From Nitratireductor sp. (lineage in GTDB: Bacteria; Pseudomonadota; Alphaproteobacteria; Rhizobiales; Rhizobiaceae), in the NCBI GenBank assembly GCA_017854535.1, contig JAFMHL010000011.1, positions 17,781 to 81,780 on the forward strand: a stretch of 64,000 bases of DNA, given 5' to 3'. Below are positions 1-9,958 of this stretch, piece after piece. The notes under the pieces are model-generated. The model did not search any database, was not told the origin of the DNA, and saw only the letters and a program-made list of their open reading frames with translations. Numbering within the stretch: the first letter of the stretch is position 1; every line of letters begins with the position of its first letter. Position numbers and translations under genes: made by a program.

Positions 1-319
1 ATGCTTTTTCTTTGCTGGCGAAAAAGCCAGTGCATTCCAAGGCAATATCAACACCCTCCCATGGCAATTCACGGGGATCGCGAATAGCCGTCACCTGCAT
101 TTTACCGCTGCCTACATCGATGGTGCTTTTTGTGGTTTTTACTTTAGCAGGAAATTTGCCGTGAACACTGTCATAGCGCAGCAGATGGGCATTGGTTTCA
201 ACCGGGCCCAGATCATTGATCGCAACGACTTCAATGTCTTTACGCCCAGATTCAATGATCGCTCTTAGGACGTTACGTCCGATGCGGCCAAAACCATTGA
301 TTGCTACTTTAACTGCCAT
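1..319 (-). CDS. gap: Glyceraldehyde-3-phosphate dehydrogenase, N-terminal part (runs off the left edge)
   Basis: The minus strand encodes the first ~106 residues of type I GAPDH, which oxidises glyceraldehyde-3-phosphate to 1,3-bisphosphoglycerate with NAD(P) in glycolysis. The start [17 protein letters not shown] is the dinucleotide-binding GxGxxGR turn; [16 protein letters not shown] and the LECTGFF motif follow. The ATG at 317-319 is unambiguous. The catalytic cysteine and the rest lie outside the window. It is downstream of tkt on the same strand with about 210 bases between, the usual tkt-gap order of rhizobia. Confidence 0.95.
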   Translation of the reverse strand, partial: MAVKVAINGFGRIGRNVLRAIIESGRKDIEVVAINDLGPVETNAHLLRYDSVHGKFPAKVKTTKSTIDVGSGKMQVTAIRDPRELPWEGVDIALECTGFFASKEKA

Positions 320-470
320 TTTAAAACTTCTCCAAGAATATGATAGGAATCGACCTGAATTACGTGCTTTCGCATGCCTTTTAGAGGGATTTTTCGCAAA
401 GGCCAATGGAGAGGAGGAAATTCTAATCGATTTTGATGAAAGAAAGTTGTTGGGAAGGATCCCAAATATA

Positions 471-504
471 AAATCCGTCAAATTTTTTGAGAAATGACGG
501 ATTT
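471..504 (-). terminator. Hairpin between tkt and gap, terminator-like
   Basis: A perfect 10-bp inverted repeat, AAATCCGTCA (471-480) and TGACGGATTT (495-504), with a 14-base loop. It lies 25 bases past the tkt stop on the minus strand and is followed by TATATTT, a weak U-rich tail. It may end tkt transcription or partly uncouple gap from tkt. Confidence 0.5.
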
Positions 505-528
505 CGAGATGTTTATGGAAAATGTAGG

Positions 529-2556
529 TTACTTCAACTTTTTCTTCACGGCTTTCACAACTGCTTCAGGGGTAATGCCGAAATGTTTGTAAAGATCGCC
601 AGCAGGGGCAGATGCGCCGAAGCTATTCATGCCGATAAAGATGCCATCTTCACCAATGAAGCGTTCCCATCCTTGTTGAACAGCTGCTTCAATCCCAACA
701 CGCACTGGCGCGGTTCCGATGATCTGTTTGCGATAGTCTGCAGATTGTGCGTTGAACAATTCAAAGCAAGGCACAGAAATTACGCGCGCTGCAATGCCAG
801 CTTCTGCTAATTGATTTCTCGCGTTCATGGCGATTTCAACTTCTGAGCCGGAAGCAAAGATTGTTACCGCTGCATCATCTGCATCAGCCAAAACATAAGC
901 GCCTCTTGCGCAGAGATTTTCTTTTTCAAATTCAGTGCGCAGGGCAGGAAGATTTTGGCGGGTTAGGGCGATGGCTGACGGTGTCTTTTCGCTCTCCATG
1001 GCGATTTGCCAGCATTCGGCTGTTTCCATCGTGTCGGCCGGGCGGAAGACATAAAGGTTTGGAATGGCGCGAAGGGCTGCCATATGCTCAACAGGCTGGT
1101 GGGTTGGGCCATCTTCACCAAGGCCGATGGAGTCATGGGTCAATACGTGAATGACGCGAATGCCCATCAAAGCAGCAAGACGAATGGACGGGCGGCAATA
1201 ATCTGAGAAGATCAGGAAGCCACCTGAGTATGGGATCAAACCGCCATGAAGCGCCATGCCATTCATGGCTGCTGCCATGCCGTGTTCGCGGATGCCGTAA
1301 TGGATGAAACGGCCAGAGAAGTCGTCCGGTGTGATGGGCGAAGTCTGGCTGGTTTTGGTGTTGTTTGATCCGGTCAAATCAGCGGAGCCGCCAATCGTTT
1401 CAGGCACATTTGCATTGATTACTTCAAGCACTGTTTCGGAAGATTTGCGGGTTGCCATGGTTGGCTTTTCGTCGGCAAGCTGTTGTTTGAACGCCAACAT
1501 TGCGTCGTTGAAATTGGCAGGCAATTCACCGCGCATACGCCGTTCGAACTGGCCTTTGAGTTCCGGGTCAAGGGCCTTCATGCGCTTTTCCCAGTCCTTG
1601 CGGCCATGGGCAGCTTGCAATCCAGCGATACGCCATAGATCAAGGATCTCGCTATCAACTTTGAATGGTGCGCATTTCCAACCTAGAGCCTCGCGTGTTG
1701 CCGCGATCTCATCGTCACCCAGCGGTGAGCCGTGGGCGCCAGACGTACCGGCTTTTTTAGGGGAGCCATAACCGATTGTTGTTTTACAAGCGATCATGGT
1801 TGGTTTGTCAGAGGCTTTTGCTTTTTCGATAGCATCTGAAATTTCAGAGGCTTTGTGACCGTCAACGCGAAGGGTTTTCCAACCGGAAGCTTTGAAGCGT
1901 GCGATTTGGTCCGTTGAATCAGACAGAGATACTTTGCCGTCGATGGTGATGTTGTTGTCATCCCAAAGCACAATCAATTTATTGAGGCGCAAATGGCCAG
2001 CCAGAGAAATTGCTTCCTGAGAAATGCCTTCCATCAAACAGCCATCGCCAACAAGGCAATAGGTGTGGTGGTCAACAATGTCTGAACCAAATTCATCGGC
2101 TAGTTTGCGTTCGGCAATAGCCATACCCACAGCATTACCGATGCCCTGACCAAGCGGGCCTGTTGTTGTCTCAATGCCTGCTGCATGACCATATTCTGGG
2201 TGACCGGCGGTTTTGGAGCCAAGCTGGCGGAAATTCTTGATTTCTTTGATGTCGATATCTTCATAACCAAGCAGATAAAGCGCTGAATACAGCAACATGG
2301 AGCCATGACCAGCTGAAAGCACAAAACGGTCGCGGTCTGGCCAATGAGGATTTTTCGGATCAAATTTCATATGTTCGGTGAACAACACGGTGGCAATATC
2401 AGCAGCGCCCATGGGAAGGCCTGGATGGCCAGAATTGGCTTTTTGAACTGCGTCCATTGATAGAAAACGGATAGCGTTAGCCATTTCAGGGTGTTTGGCC
2501 CGAGTGTTCATGATATTTGCCTGTTTTTCGTTAGCTGGAAGTTGAATTGTCTGCAT
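529..2556 (-). CDS. tkt: Transketolase
   Basis: Thiamine-diphosphate-dependent transketolase of the pentose phosphate pathway, moving two-carbon units between sugar phosphates in the cytosol. At 675 residues it is full length. The N-terminal TPP domain has [18 protein letters not shown] and the GDG...N cofactor motif ([14 protein letters not shown] followed by [10 protein letters not shown]). The middle Pyr domain has [19 protein letters not shown], and the C-terminal domain completes the family layout. The annotated start gives a 15-residue extension; an in-frame ATG 45 bases further in ([16 protein letters not shown]) is an equally plausible start. It precedes gap, so both carbon-metabolism genes may be co-expressed. 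Confidence 0.95.
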   Translation of the reverse strand: MQTIQLPANEKQANIMNTRAKHPEMANAIRFLSMDAVQKANSGHPGLPMGAADIATVLFTEHMKFDPKNPHWPDRDRFVLSAGHGSMLLYSALYLLGYEDIDIKEIKNFRQLGSKTAGHPEYGHAAGIETTTGPLGQGIGNAVGMAIAERKLADEFGSDIVDHHTYCLVGDGCLMEGISQEAISLAGHLRLNKLIVLWDDNNITIDGKVSLSDSTDQIARFKASGWKTLRVDGHKASEISDAIEKAKASDKPTMIACKTTIGYGSPKKAGTSGAHGSPLGDDEIAATREALGWKCAPFKVDSEILDLWRIAGLQAAHGRKDWEKRMKALDPELKGQFERRMRGELPANFNDAMLAFKQQLADEKPTMATRKSSETVLEVINANVPETIGGSADLTGSNNTKTSQTSPITPDDFSGRFIHYGIREHGMAAAMNGMALHGGLIPYSGGFLIFSDYCRPSIRLAALMGIRVIHVLTHDSIGLGEDGPTHQPVEHMAALRAIPNLYVFRPADTMETAECWQIAMESEKTPSAIALTRQNLPALRTEFEKENLCARGAYVLADADDAAVTIFASGSEVEIAMNARNQLAEAGIAARVISVPCFELFNAQSADYRKQIIGTAPVRVGIEAAVQQGWERFIGEDGIFIGMNSFGASAPAGDLYKHFGITPEAVVKAVKKKLK

Positions 2557-2914
2557 TGTTCAGCAAATGACTGAGTAAACCGTACCCTTTAAAAGCTAGG
2601 ATTCTTAGTCACTTTTGCGCGCGGACTCATAGCAGTTGAGGGCGTTGAGTCAATGTATTTGGGGGCAGTGTCCAGAGAGAACACAAGCATGCCTTCAATT
2701 CCTGCTAAAAGGGATTGTGATCTAAAAATTGGGGAGAGTTGCGACAAAGCAGCCTAAGCAATGGCATTTTGTTACGGTGAAGTGTAATGTTTCATCGGTA
2801 ACTGTTTGTCATTTTTACGATTCGTGCTGATAGGCTAGCTGTTGATATAACCATAGTGGCCGAAACAGAAGACAAGATTGATACATTCGAATTGGTATTT
2901 GAATTTTTGATAGG
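2557..2914. other. Divergent intergenic region between tkt and the DUF4164/zapA pair
   Basis: No coding signal on either strand in these 358 bases. It must hold the promoters of tkt (leftward) and of the zapA pair (rightward), but no convincing -35/-10 pair could be fixed. One inverted repeat, GACTCA...TGAGTC near 2625-2651, is visible; its role is unknown. Confidence 0.5.
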
Positions 2915-3196
2915 ATGGCCATGAAAGGGCAAATTGCCTCATCACTGGAAAAACTGGACAAAGCAGTTGAAGCGCTTGATGCAGCGGTGACTGCCCGTTT
3001 GGAGCGTGAAGCTGTGCTGTTGGACGCGGAAGCTGAAGTTCAGCGTATGGGGGCCGATCGTTCCCGGCTAGCTGATTCCCTTGATGGAGCTGAAAGCAAA
3101 GCGCAACGGTTGGAGAGCGCCAATCGCGAGGTTTCCCGACGTCTTGTAGATGCCATGGAATCAATTCGTGCGGTCTTGGACAAACAACCTGAATAG
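2915..3196 (+). CDS. DUF4164 family coiled-coil protein
   Basis: A 93-residue, highly charged, almost wholly helical protein with heptad-like spacing throughout (LDKAVEALDAAVTARLEREA, then AESKAQRLESANREVSRRL). It matches the small DUF4164 proteins that sit directly before zapA in Rhizobiales. The function is not established; the constant pairing with zapA suggests a role in division or Z-ring organisation, which is inference. Either of two ATGs six bases apart (MAMKGQ) could be the start, with AGG just upstream. zapA follows 44 bases later on the same strand. Confidence 0.75.
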   Translation: MAMKGQIASSLEKLDKAVEALDAAVTARLEREAVLLDAEAEVQRMGADRSRLADSLDGAESKAQRLESANREVSRRLVDAMESIRAVLDKQPE

Positions 3197-3240
3197 TTTT
3201 TGATGCAGAACTCTTGTGAAGCAGAAGGCAGAGTAAATTA

Positions 3241-3615
3241 ATGGCAAGTGTAAGCGTTCTGATAAATGGTAAGAATTACCGCATGGCTTGCGAAGAGGGG
3301 CAGGAGCCGCATCTGCTTGCTTTGGGTGAACGGCTCAATACCTATGTTGGTCAGCTCAAAGGCGATTTTGGCGAGATTGGTGATCAACGGCTGACTGTTA
3401 TGGCTGGCGTGATGGTAACAGACGAGCTCGTCGAAATGGAAAAGAAGAATGCGAAGCTGGAAGCTGAAATTGAAACGCTAAAGAATAGCTTGAAATCATC
3501 AGCCAGTGAATCGGGTTCAGCGGAACAGGCTGCGGCTGATAAAATAGCAGATTTGGCCGAGCGGTTAAGTGAACTTGCTGGCAAGCTGGCAGCCAAACCA
3601 GTCGCCAAGAAATAA
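3241..3615 (+). CDS. zapA: Cell division protein ZapA
   Basis: ZapA stabilises FtsZ protofilaments and bundles the Z ring. The 124-residue protein has the family's N-terminal globular domain (VSVLINGKNYRMACEEGQE, then LLALGERLNTYVGQL) followed by a long coiled coil from about residue 65. The C-terminal tail is longer and more Ala/Lys-rich than in E. coli ZapA, as is common in alphaproteobacteria. Downstream 6S RNA and the 5-formyl-THF cycloligase gene reproduce the widespread zapA-ssrS-fau order, here with one small secreted-protein gene inserted. Confidence 0.93.
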   Translation: MASVSVLINGKNYRMACEEGQEPHLLALGERLNTYVGQLKGDFGEIGDQRLTVMAGVMVTDELVEMEKKNAKLEAEIETLKNSLKSSASESGSAEQAAADKIADLAERLSELAGKLAAKPVAKK

Positions 3616-3833
3616 TTTTTGCTTCAATTCAAATCATAAAATTAATATTTAATAAGTGCTTCAGGCCCTCTTATCGTGTGAAGCCTTGCGTCAATTGGGT
3701 GTTACGCCCCTGTAAAAATAAGAGAAATTTTGTTGTGTGAAAAAACGCACATTTTTGACTGAGTTTTCGACATATCTTTCTCTCACTCCCAACAACACAT
3801 GGGATTACCTTGGGGCTAACAAGGAGAAAAGAA

Positions 3834-4325
<492 letters not shown>

Positions 4326-4356
4326 GGAATTGGGGAAACCCGAACTCCAAGAAATT

Positions 4357-4381
4357 AGGCTCCTTTCGGGAGCCTTTTTTT
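4357..4381 (+). terminator. Rho-independent terminator of the BA14K-like gene
   Basis: AGGCTCC (4357-4363) pairs with GGAGCCT (4369-4375) across a five-base loop and is followed by a run of T residues. It lies about 30 bases after the stop codon and before the 6S RNA gene. Confidence 0.9.
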
Positions 4382-4444
4382 GGTTCGCATTCAGTTGATT
4401 TAACACTGGTATTGCACGGTGTGCAGGATTATATGTCAGGTGCG

Positions 4445-4602
4445 GGCTGCGAGGTTCGTTGGACTTTCAATTCCCGGGGCCTTACCAATCCTTAAGGGAG
4501 CTGTCCCTGAGAAGGCCCGTGGGCTTTTTCACACGGCACCCACCTACTCTGTAGGTTCCCGGGATCGATAAACCGTCTGACGGCTATTGCGGCTCGCGCT
4601 AT
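4445..4602 (+). ncRNA. ssrS: 6S RNA
   Basis: This non-coding stretch between the zapA region and the 5-formyl-THF cycloligase gene has the hallmarks of alphaproteobacterial 6S RNA, which binds the sigma70 holoenzyme as a promoter mimic. GCGAG (4449-4453) near the 5' end can pair with CTCGC (4593-4597) near the 3' end to close the rod. GTTCGTTGGAC, CCCGGGGCCTTA and CCTTAAGGGAGCTGTCCC fall in the expected order, and the C/T-rich run CTCCCCC marks the 3' side. Ends are estimates. The identification rests on motifs and the conserved zapA-ssrS-fau position. Confidence 0.75.
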
Positions 4603-4717
4603 TCTCCCCCATTTTACTTTTTGTTTTCATGGATATCATTGCTCTTGGGCTATGTTTGCCCAGCAGATTATGGTTATTGGCTATACAAGTATTGCGAGAT
4701 TGGGTTGGGAGTCAGCC

Positions 4718-5293
4718 ATGGATAACTCAGCATTGAAGGCTGAAATCAGAAAAGAAGTGCTTGCCAAGCGTGATGCTTTGGATCCCATGCTGCGCATTGA
4801 GATGAGCCTTTCTGCGGCTGACCATGGACGAGATTATTTTCAGTTTCCATCTGGCGCCATTGTTTCGGGTTTCTTTCCGATCCGTTCTGAGATTGATGCG
4901 CGTCCCTTCATGGACAATCTTCGCCAAATGGGCGCGCGTCTTTGTCTTCCTATTGTACAAGACAAGACAACAATTGTATTTCGTGAATTGGTTCGTGGTG
5001 CCCCATTGGTCGATACCGGATTTGGAACGAGGGGACCGGGGGCTGATGCTGAAATTCTTGACCCGGAATATTTGATCATGCCGCTTTCCGCTTATGACAG
5101 GGCCGGCGCGCGTATAGGCTATGGGGCCGGACACTACGACAGAGCGATTGCCCGTTTGCATGACAAAGGCATAAATCCGCGCCTGGTTGGATTTTCTTTT
5201 TCCATGCAAGAAGTAGAGACAGTGCCTGTCGAAAGTCATGACCAGCCTTTGGAAGCTGTTATTACTGAAACAGGCATCCTTAAATGTCTGTGA
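4718..5293 (+). CDS. fau: 5-formyltetrahydrofolate cyclo-ligase
   Basis: Converts 5-formyl-THF to 5,10-methenyl-THF with ATP in folate salvage (also called ygfA or MTHFS). The 191-residue protein has an N-terminal helix with KAEIRKEVLAKRDAL, a central VSGFFPIRSEIDARPF segment, and the C-terminal substrate/ATP motif RIGYGAGHYDRA. The ATG at 4718 has GGGAG seven bases upstream and gives the family length; an in-frame ATG 66 bases earlier would add a non-conserved leader. It follows 6S RNA directly, and in gammaproteobacteria it is processed from the same transcript. Confidence 0.92.
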   Translation: MDNSALKAEIRKEVLAKRDALDPMLRIEMSLSAADHGRDYFQFPSGAIVSGFFPIRSEIDARPFMDNLRQMGARLCLPIVQDKTTIVFRELVRGAPLVDTGFGTRGPGADAEILDPEYLIMPLSAYDRAGARIGYGAGHYDRAIARLHDKGINPRLVGFSFSMQEVETVPVESHDQPLEAVITETGILKCL

Positions 5294-5351
5294 GACATTC
5301 GTTTTTTTAAGACATCCAAAGGATGTCAGGTTGATGTTAGGTTGAGTTGAG

Positions 5352-6167
5352 ATGCGCTTGTTGTTTTTGGGGGATATGGTCGGTAAAGTTGGGCGTATGG
5401 CAGTTTTTGATCAATTGCCTGATCTTATCAATTCTATGAAAACCGATTTTGTGATTGTGAATGGCGAAAACGCAGCCAACGGCTTTGGCGTTACTCAAAG
5501 CATTTTGGATGCTACGCTTGCAGCAGGTGCTGATGTCATGACCACTGGCAATCATGTGTGGGATCAAAAAGAAGCACTTTCATTTGCAGATCGCGAAGAG
5601 CGGTTTATCCGCCCGGCAAATTATCCCGCGGGAACGCCTGGCCGAGGCGCCAATATGTTTGAAGCACGCAATGGTGCGCGTGTCATGGTGATGAATATTA
5701 TGGGCCGCGTATTTATGCATCCAGAACTGGATGATCCCTTTGCAAGCGTTGAGCAGCAATTGACGGGTGTTGAACTTGGCGCAGCGGCGGATGTTATCTT
5801 CATTGATTTTCATGCAGAGGCGACGTCTGAAAAACAGTGTTTTGCGCATTTCGTTGATGGCCGCGTCAGCGCTGTTATAGGAACCCATACCCATGTCCCA
5901 ACAGGGGATCATCAGATTCTGACTCACGGAACAGGCTATATGAGTGATGCTGGCATGTGCGGTGATTATGATTCATCCTTGGGCATGGATAAAGAAGAAC
6001 CCATGCAGCGCTTTATCTCCAAGGTTCCCAAGGGCCGGTTTGAACCAGCCACAGGAGAGGCGACCATTTGTGGTGTGGGACTAGAGATTGATGACCGGAC
6101 TGGTTTGACCACGCGGATTGCACCACTGCGGATTGGCCCAAGGCTAGAAAATTGTTTGCCTTGGTGA
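5352..6167 (+). CDS. YmdB-type metallophosphoesterase
   Basis: A 271-residue protein of the TIGR00282/YmdB calcineurin-like family, of which Bacillus YmdB hydrolyses cyclic nucleotides. Metal ligands are evident in the expected order: MRLLFLGDMVG (first Asp), VNGENAANGFG, TTGNHVWDQKE (Asn-His), IDFHAEATSEK (His), and GTHTHVPTGD (His-x-His). The length is normal. It begins 58 bases after the cycloligase stop, so the two may share a transcript, a neighbour relation common in alphaproteobacteria. The physiological substrate here is unknown. Confidence 0.88.
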   Translation: MRLLFLGDMVGKVGRMAVFDQLPDLINSMKTDFVIVNGENAANGFGVTQSILDATLAAGADVMTTGNHVWDQKEALSFADREERFIRPANYPAGTPGRGANMFEARNGARVMVMNIMGRVFMHPELDDPFASVEQQLTGVELGAAADVIFIDFHAEATSEKQCFAHFVDGRVSAVIGTHTHVPTGDHQILTHGTGYMSDAGMCGDYDSSLGMDKEEPMQRFISKVPKGRFEPATGEATICGVGLEIDDRTGLTTRIAPLRIGPRLENCLPW

Positions 6168-6372
6168 GCTAAGGCATTTTCCAAAACGCCACATTGATGT
6201 TGAATTTTGTATGAGACTTACGCATGGACATCGAAGTGTGACCAAATGCACATCTGCATAAATATCTATAGGGCAGGTTTTCTCTAATCATTTTGCTCAG
6301 ATTATGGGCATTCAAATTAGTGGTTGAAAGAGCGGCATTGCTTGCAAGTACACCACCAAAGCGGAGAAAACG

Positions 6373-7272
6373 ATGCGGTTGAAACATTTATTTTTTGCTG
6401 GCGTTTGGACACTTTCAACTGTGCTGAGTGCTTTTCAGGCAAGTGCCAATGAGCATTTTAATATGCGTTGGTCGAATGATCAGTATAATGATCCGTCAAA
6501 CAAAGGTCGGATGACTTCATTTATCACTATAGGTGTCCCTGAAACTGACAATCGTTTGGGAAGTGCAAGTTGTTTCGCAGGGTCTACAGCTGGGTTTCCG
6601 GCCATTGAATTTGCCGCGAATGTTGGCAATTTGCCTGCTGGCGCTGGGATTGGTATTGAGTTTTTTTCTGATGCTGGGCCTATGCTTTATCGCGGTGAAG
6701 TAAAAGCGCCGTTGTCAGAAGAAGATTATACGGGTGTTCGATTGAACGTTGATGCATCTGATCCACTTTGGTCTGTGTTAAGTCGCATGAGCCGGATATC
6801 ATATCGGGTGCAGGGTCAAGAAATTGATTTGCCGCTCCGCGGAAGTTCCAGAGCTATTACTCGCTTTTTGAGCGAATGTCAGGTTTACCAATCCGGATCG
6901 AACTCCGGGGGAATAGTCAGCAACAATCCCCCGCAATCGCCGCCACCGTCAGTTAATCAGGCTTTTGATCCTAGATGGGCTACCTGTGATACGTTCAGAA
7001 ATGAAATTTCCCGTAACTCTGATACGCCTGTTTCGATGACTTTTGTAAATCGGAGTGATGGGTATCGTGGCATATTATGGATCGATTTCAATGGTCAGCC
7101 CAAAGAATACGCAAATCTAAATCCGGGTGAGCAATTTTCCATCAATACCTATTTGACTCATCCTTGGATGATCACTGATGGCCCTGGAAATTGTTTGGAA
7201 ATGTTCCTGCCACAACAAGGCGTGTCGGTTTTCAACATTACTGCACCCAATCGTGATTTTGGCCCAGAGTAA
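6373..7272 (+). CDS. Secreted protein with a C-terminal von Hippel-Lindau beta-like domain
   Basis: 299 residues. A signal peptide is visible (cleavage likely after FQASA). The middle region (about 30-175) is not recognised. A Ser/Pro/Asn-rich linker (NPPQSPPPSV, about 185-195) leads to a C-terminal beta domain at about 218-290 with SMTFVNRS, ILWIDFNGQPKEYANL, NPGEQFSINTY and THPWMI. This is the sequence pattern of the VHL beta domain (FxNRS, LWxDFxGxPxxYxxLxPG, INTYxxHPW). In eukaryotes the domain binds hydroxyproline of HIF; in this periplasmic setting the ligand is unknown. GGAG lies 7 bases before the ATG. Flanking genes give no functional clue. Confidence 0.72.
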   Translation: MRLKHLFFAGVWTLSTVLSAFQASANEHFNMRWSNDQYNDPSNKGRMTSFITIGVPETDNRLGSASCFAGSTAGFPAIEFAANVGNLPAGAGIGIEFFSDAGPMLYRGEVKAPLSEEDYTGVRLNVDASDPLWSVLSRMSRISYRVQGQEIDLPLRGSSRAITRFLSECQVYQSGSNSGGIVSNNPPQSPPPSVNQAFDPRWATCDTFRNEISRNSDTPVSMTFVNRSDGYRGILWIDFNGQPKEYANLNPGEQFSINTYLTHPWMITDGPGNCLEMFLPQQGVSVFNITAPNRDFGPE

Positions 7273-7396
7273 GGTAGATAAGGGTTTTTGGGGAGTAATG
7301 CTTGTTCACAGGAAAGTGACTGATGGTCGCAAATAGACATCTTGCCGCACTTTGTTTGGCCTAAGGTCTGGAAGGCTTAAACGGGAGGATGAAACC

Positions 7397-9229
7397 ATGG
7401 CCATAAAGCCACCATTTACAGATATGAATATCAAGAAAGCCTCATCGGGCTTTTATGAAGGCAACAGTATTCCCATTGCGCTGATCTCAAAAGGGATCAT
7501 GGTTGCATTGGTTCTTTGGGCGCTTATGTTCCCCGGAAATGCGAGTTCCAATCTGGGTAGCCTGAATTCTACTTTGCTTGCAGGTTTCAATTCATTCTAC
7601 ATCATCATTGTAGGATTGTTTGTGTTCTTTCTATTCGTCGTTGCAATCATCCCATCAACGGGAAAACGTAGAATGGGTAAAGAAGGCGAGGCTCCGGAAT
7701 TTTCGAACTTTTCTTGGTTCTCCATGATGTTTGGAGCGGGTCTCGGTGTGGGCCTTATGGTTTTTGCTACCGCAGAACCTCTAGGACTTTGGGGTTCAAA
7801 CCCTGTCACTGTGTCTGGTGCCGTTGCGCCAAACTCACCAGAGGCTATTGAGTCTGCTTATAGATATACCTTCCTTCACTATGGTTTCCACGCATGGGCA
7901 ATCTATGTGGTGACAGGTCTATCCCTTGCTTACTACGCCTATACCAGAGACATGCCACTTACGATCCGTTCTGCGCTAACACCGCTGTTTGGCAAATATG
8001 TAAACGGCTTTTTTGGTCACGTTGTTGATGTGCTTGGTGTTGTTGCGACAATCCTTGGTGTGTCAGTTACAATCGGATTTGGTGTCACCCAGTTTATCGA
8101 TGGTCTTTATGCGATCACCGGCATGGAATGGATGATGAATATGGCGGGTGATGCACCTGCTCCCAACACTGTTGGCTTAATCGTTGGTCTTGTTATGATT
8201 ATGGGCTTGTCAATTATTTCTGCCGTATCAGGTGTTGGACGAGGCGTTAAATATCTCTCCAATCTTAATCTTGTATTGTCGATCATCCTGCTTTTAACAT
8301 TTGTTATCTTCGGATCATTCGTGTTTGCAATGACTACTTATGCGACTGCGTTCGTTGATTACATTCTTCATTTAGTTCAGATGTCATTTGGTGCTTACAA
8401 CCCACAATCTGCTGCTAATTTTGCTGCTGGATTGCCGGAAGCTGCTGCTCCATTTGCGGATGCACTGCGTTCTGGTGCTACCAATGCCTGGGGCTCTTTC
8501 GAGGGCTTTAAGTCTGGCCTTGAAGGTGATGCAGCTGCATTGCCGGATGATGTTTTGCAGGCTGCTTATGCAGCTGGTGAACAGGGTCGTCAGTTTGGAT
8601 GGCAGTCGGGTTGGACAACCTTCTACTGGGCTTGGTGGATTGCATTCTCGCCATTTGTAGGTTTGTTCCTGGCACGTATTTCCAAAGGTCGTACAGTTCG
8701 CGAATTCATTATTGGATGCGTTATTGCTCCGTCATTGGTTTGTTTTGCTTGGATGACTATTCTAGGCGGAACTGCAATCGATCTTGAAGTTGCAGGTAAT
8801 GCTGAAGGAGCAATCATCGGAGCATCTAACTCGGCGAAACTATTCGTTACATTGGGCCAGATGATTGATGGCGGTTTGCTATCGGCAATCACGATCATGT
8901 GTGTAGTCTTGATCATGACATTCCTAGTTACATCTGCTGACTCAGGCATCTTGGTTATGAACACGATCATGTCTGGTGGCGAGCAAGAAACTGGCATTAA
9001 ACACCGGATCATATGGGGTATTATCCTAACACTTGTTATTGGCACTTTGCTGGTAGCCGGTGGTTCAGGTGGTGATGCGATGGGTGCATTACGGAGTGCC
9101 ATGATTATCGGTGCCTTACCATTTACCATGGTGATGGGATTGATGATGATTGCCTTGGCAAAAGCGCTCTATCGCGATGGTTTGCGGGACAAGCACGCTG
9201 CAAGCGGTTCTACTCAACCTGCAGAGTAA
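7397..9229 (+). CDS. BCCT family betaine/carnitine/choline-type transporter
   Basis: About 610 residues with a 12-helix pattern. The family signature FYWAWWIAFSPFVGLFLAR is present, as is the helix-3 substrate and sodium region MMFGAGLGVGLMVFATAEPL. BCCT carriers import quaternary ammonium compounds such as glycine betaine, usually with Na+, for osmoprotection or catabolism; the exact substrate cannot be told. An Ala/Gly-rich insertion lies between mid-protein helices (about residues 330-400). The ATG at 7397 has GGGAGGA upstream; an earlier in-frame ATG lacks one. It is monocistronic, with a strong terminator after it. Confidence 0.9.
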   Translation: MAIKPPFTDMNIKKASSGFYEGNSIPIALISKGIMVALVLWALMFPGNASSNLGSLNSTLLAGFNSFYIIIVGLFVFFLFVVAIIPSTGKRRMGKEGEAPEFSNFSWFSMMFGAGLGVGLMVFATAEPLGLWGSNPVTVSGAVAPNSPEAIESAYRYTFLHYGFHAWAIYVVTGLSLAYYAYTRDMPLTIRSALTPLFGKYVNGFFGHVVDVLGVVATILGVSVTIGFGVTQFIDGLYAITGMEWMMNMAGDAPAPNTVGLIVGLVMIMGLSIISAVSGVGRGVKYLSNLNLVLSIILLLTFVIFGSFVFAMTTYATAFVDYILHLVQMSFGAYNPQSAANFAAGLPEAAAPFADALRSGATNAWGSFEGFKSGLEGDAAALPDDVLQAAYAAGEQGRQFGWQSGWTTFYWAWWIAFSPFVGLFLARISKGRTVREFIIGCVIAPSLVCFAWMTILGGTAIDLEVAGNAEGAIIGASNSAKLFVTLGQMIDGGLLSAITIMCVVLIMTFLVTSADSGILVMNTIMSGGEQETGIKHRIIWGIILTLVIGTLLVAGGSGGDAMGALRSAMIIGALPFTMVMGLMMIALAKALYRDGLRDKHAASGSTQPAE

Positions 9230-9252
9230 AAGACACTGCAAAATCAAAAAAG

Positions 9253-9280
9253 AACCCCGGTCATTGGCCGGGGTTTTTTA
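9253..9280. terminator. Bidirectional terminator between the BCCT and TPR genes
   Basis: AACCCCGG (9253-9260) and CCGGGGTT (9268-9275) form a GC-rich stem with a seven-base loop. A T-run follows on the plus strand and an A-run precedes it (so T on the minus strand), which suits the two convergent genes. Confidence 0.9.
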
Positions 9281-9293
9281 ATGCTGCTAGCTC

Positions 9294-9902
9294 CTAAAGT
9301 TCCTGAATGGGAATAGATTTTGGGCGCAGTTCTTCAGGTAGGTCATTGCGTTCCTTTAGCCAGGGATGAATTGTGACAGCTTTATGCAGGGAACGAAGTG
9401 CTGCCTCATGCCGGTTTAACAATCGCAATACATGATACATACCGGATAGAGAACCGAAGTGCCTTGGTTCCAATTCAATGGCCCTTTCAAGGTCATTGAG
9501 GGATCCCTCCAGATTGCCCCGTAAAAATCTGGCGAAGCCGCGTTGGTTCCAACCTTCTGGATACTCCGGTGCCTCTCTGACTACTTCATCGAATAAATCT
9601 TCTGCCCATGCAAGGTCAAACTCGCGCCGCTTTTCCATTCCCCGGGTGAGTTTATCCCTGATTTCATCAGAGGGTGCCTCGGCAGTCCAATGTTCCCATA
9701 TCTGAAACTCCACCTTGCGTGCCTCTGTTTCATTGGTCGCGGAAGCAAGTTTCTTAAAAAGCAGATCTTCTTGCTGGTCTTGAGCAGTTTCGGCAAGAAC
9801 TGGCGTTACAGCGATAATCTGCTCATGGGAAATGCCTGTGGCGATAATAAGGAACACCAGTTTCGATTTTAGATTTAACAAAATAGAATTTGACCAGACC
9901 AT
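9294..9902 (-). CDS. Exported tetratricopeptide-repeat protein
   Basis: 202 residues. A hydrophobic N-terminus (VFLIIATGI, then VTPVLAETA) looks like a signal peptide. The rest is helical, with at least two TPR units at about 105-175: PEYPEGWNQRGFARFLRGNL followed by GSLNDLERAIELEPRHFG, and HEAALRSLHKAVTIHPW. Proteins of this size and layout are widespread in Rhizobiales as uncharacterised periplasmic TPR proteins, presumably protein-interaction adaptors. It is convergent with the BCCT gene and stands alone on its strand before the GFA gene. Confidence 0.8.
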   Translation of the reverse strand: MVWSNSILLNLKSKLVFLIIATGISHEQIIAVTPVLAETAQDQQEDLLFKKLASATNETEARKVEFQIWEHWTAEAPSDEIRDKLTRGMEKRREFDLAWAEDLFDEVVREAPEYPEGWNQRGFARFLRGNLEGSLNDLERAIELEPRHFGSLSGMYHVLRLLNRHEAALRSLHKAVTIHPWLKERNDLPEELRPKSIPIQEL

Positions 9903-9958
9903 TTTCGTATTACAAAGGTCTGTGCGACTTCAGTCAATGGCAAGATAAAAACATTGGA

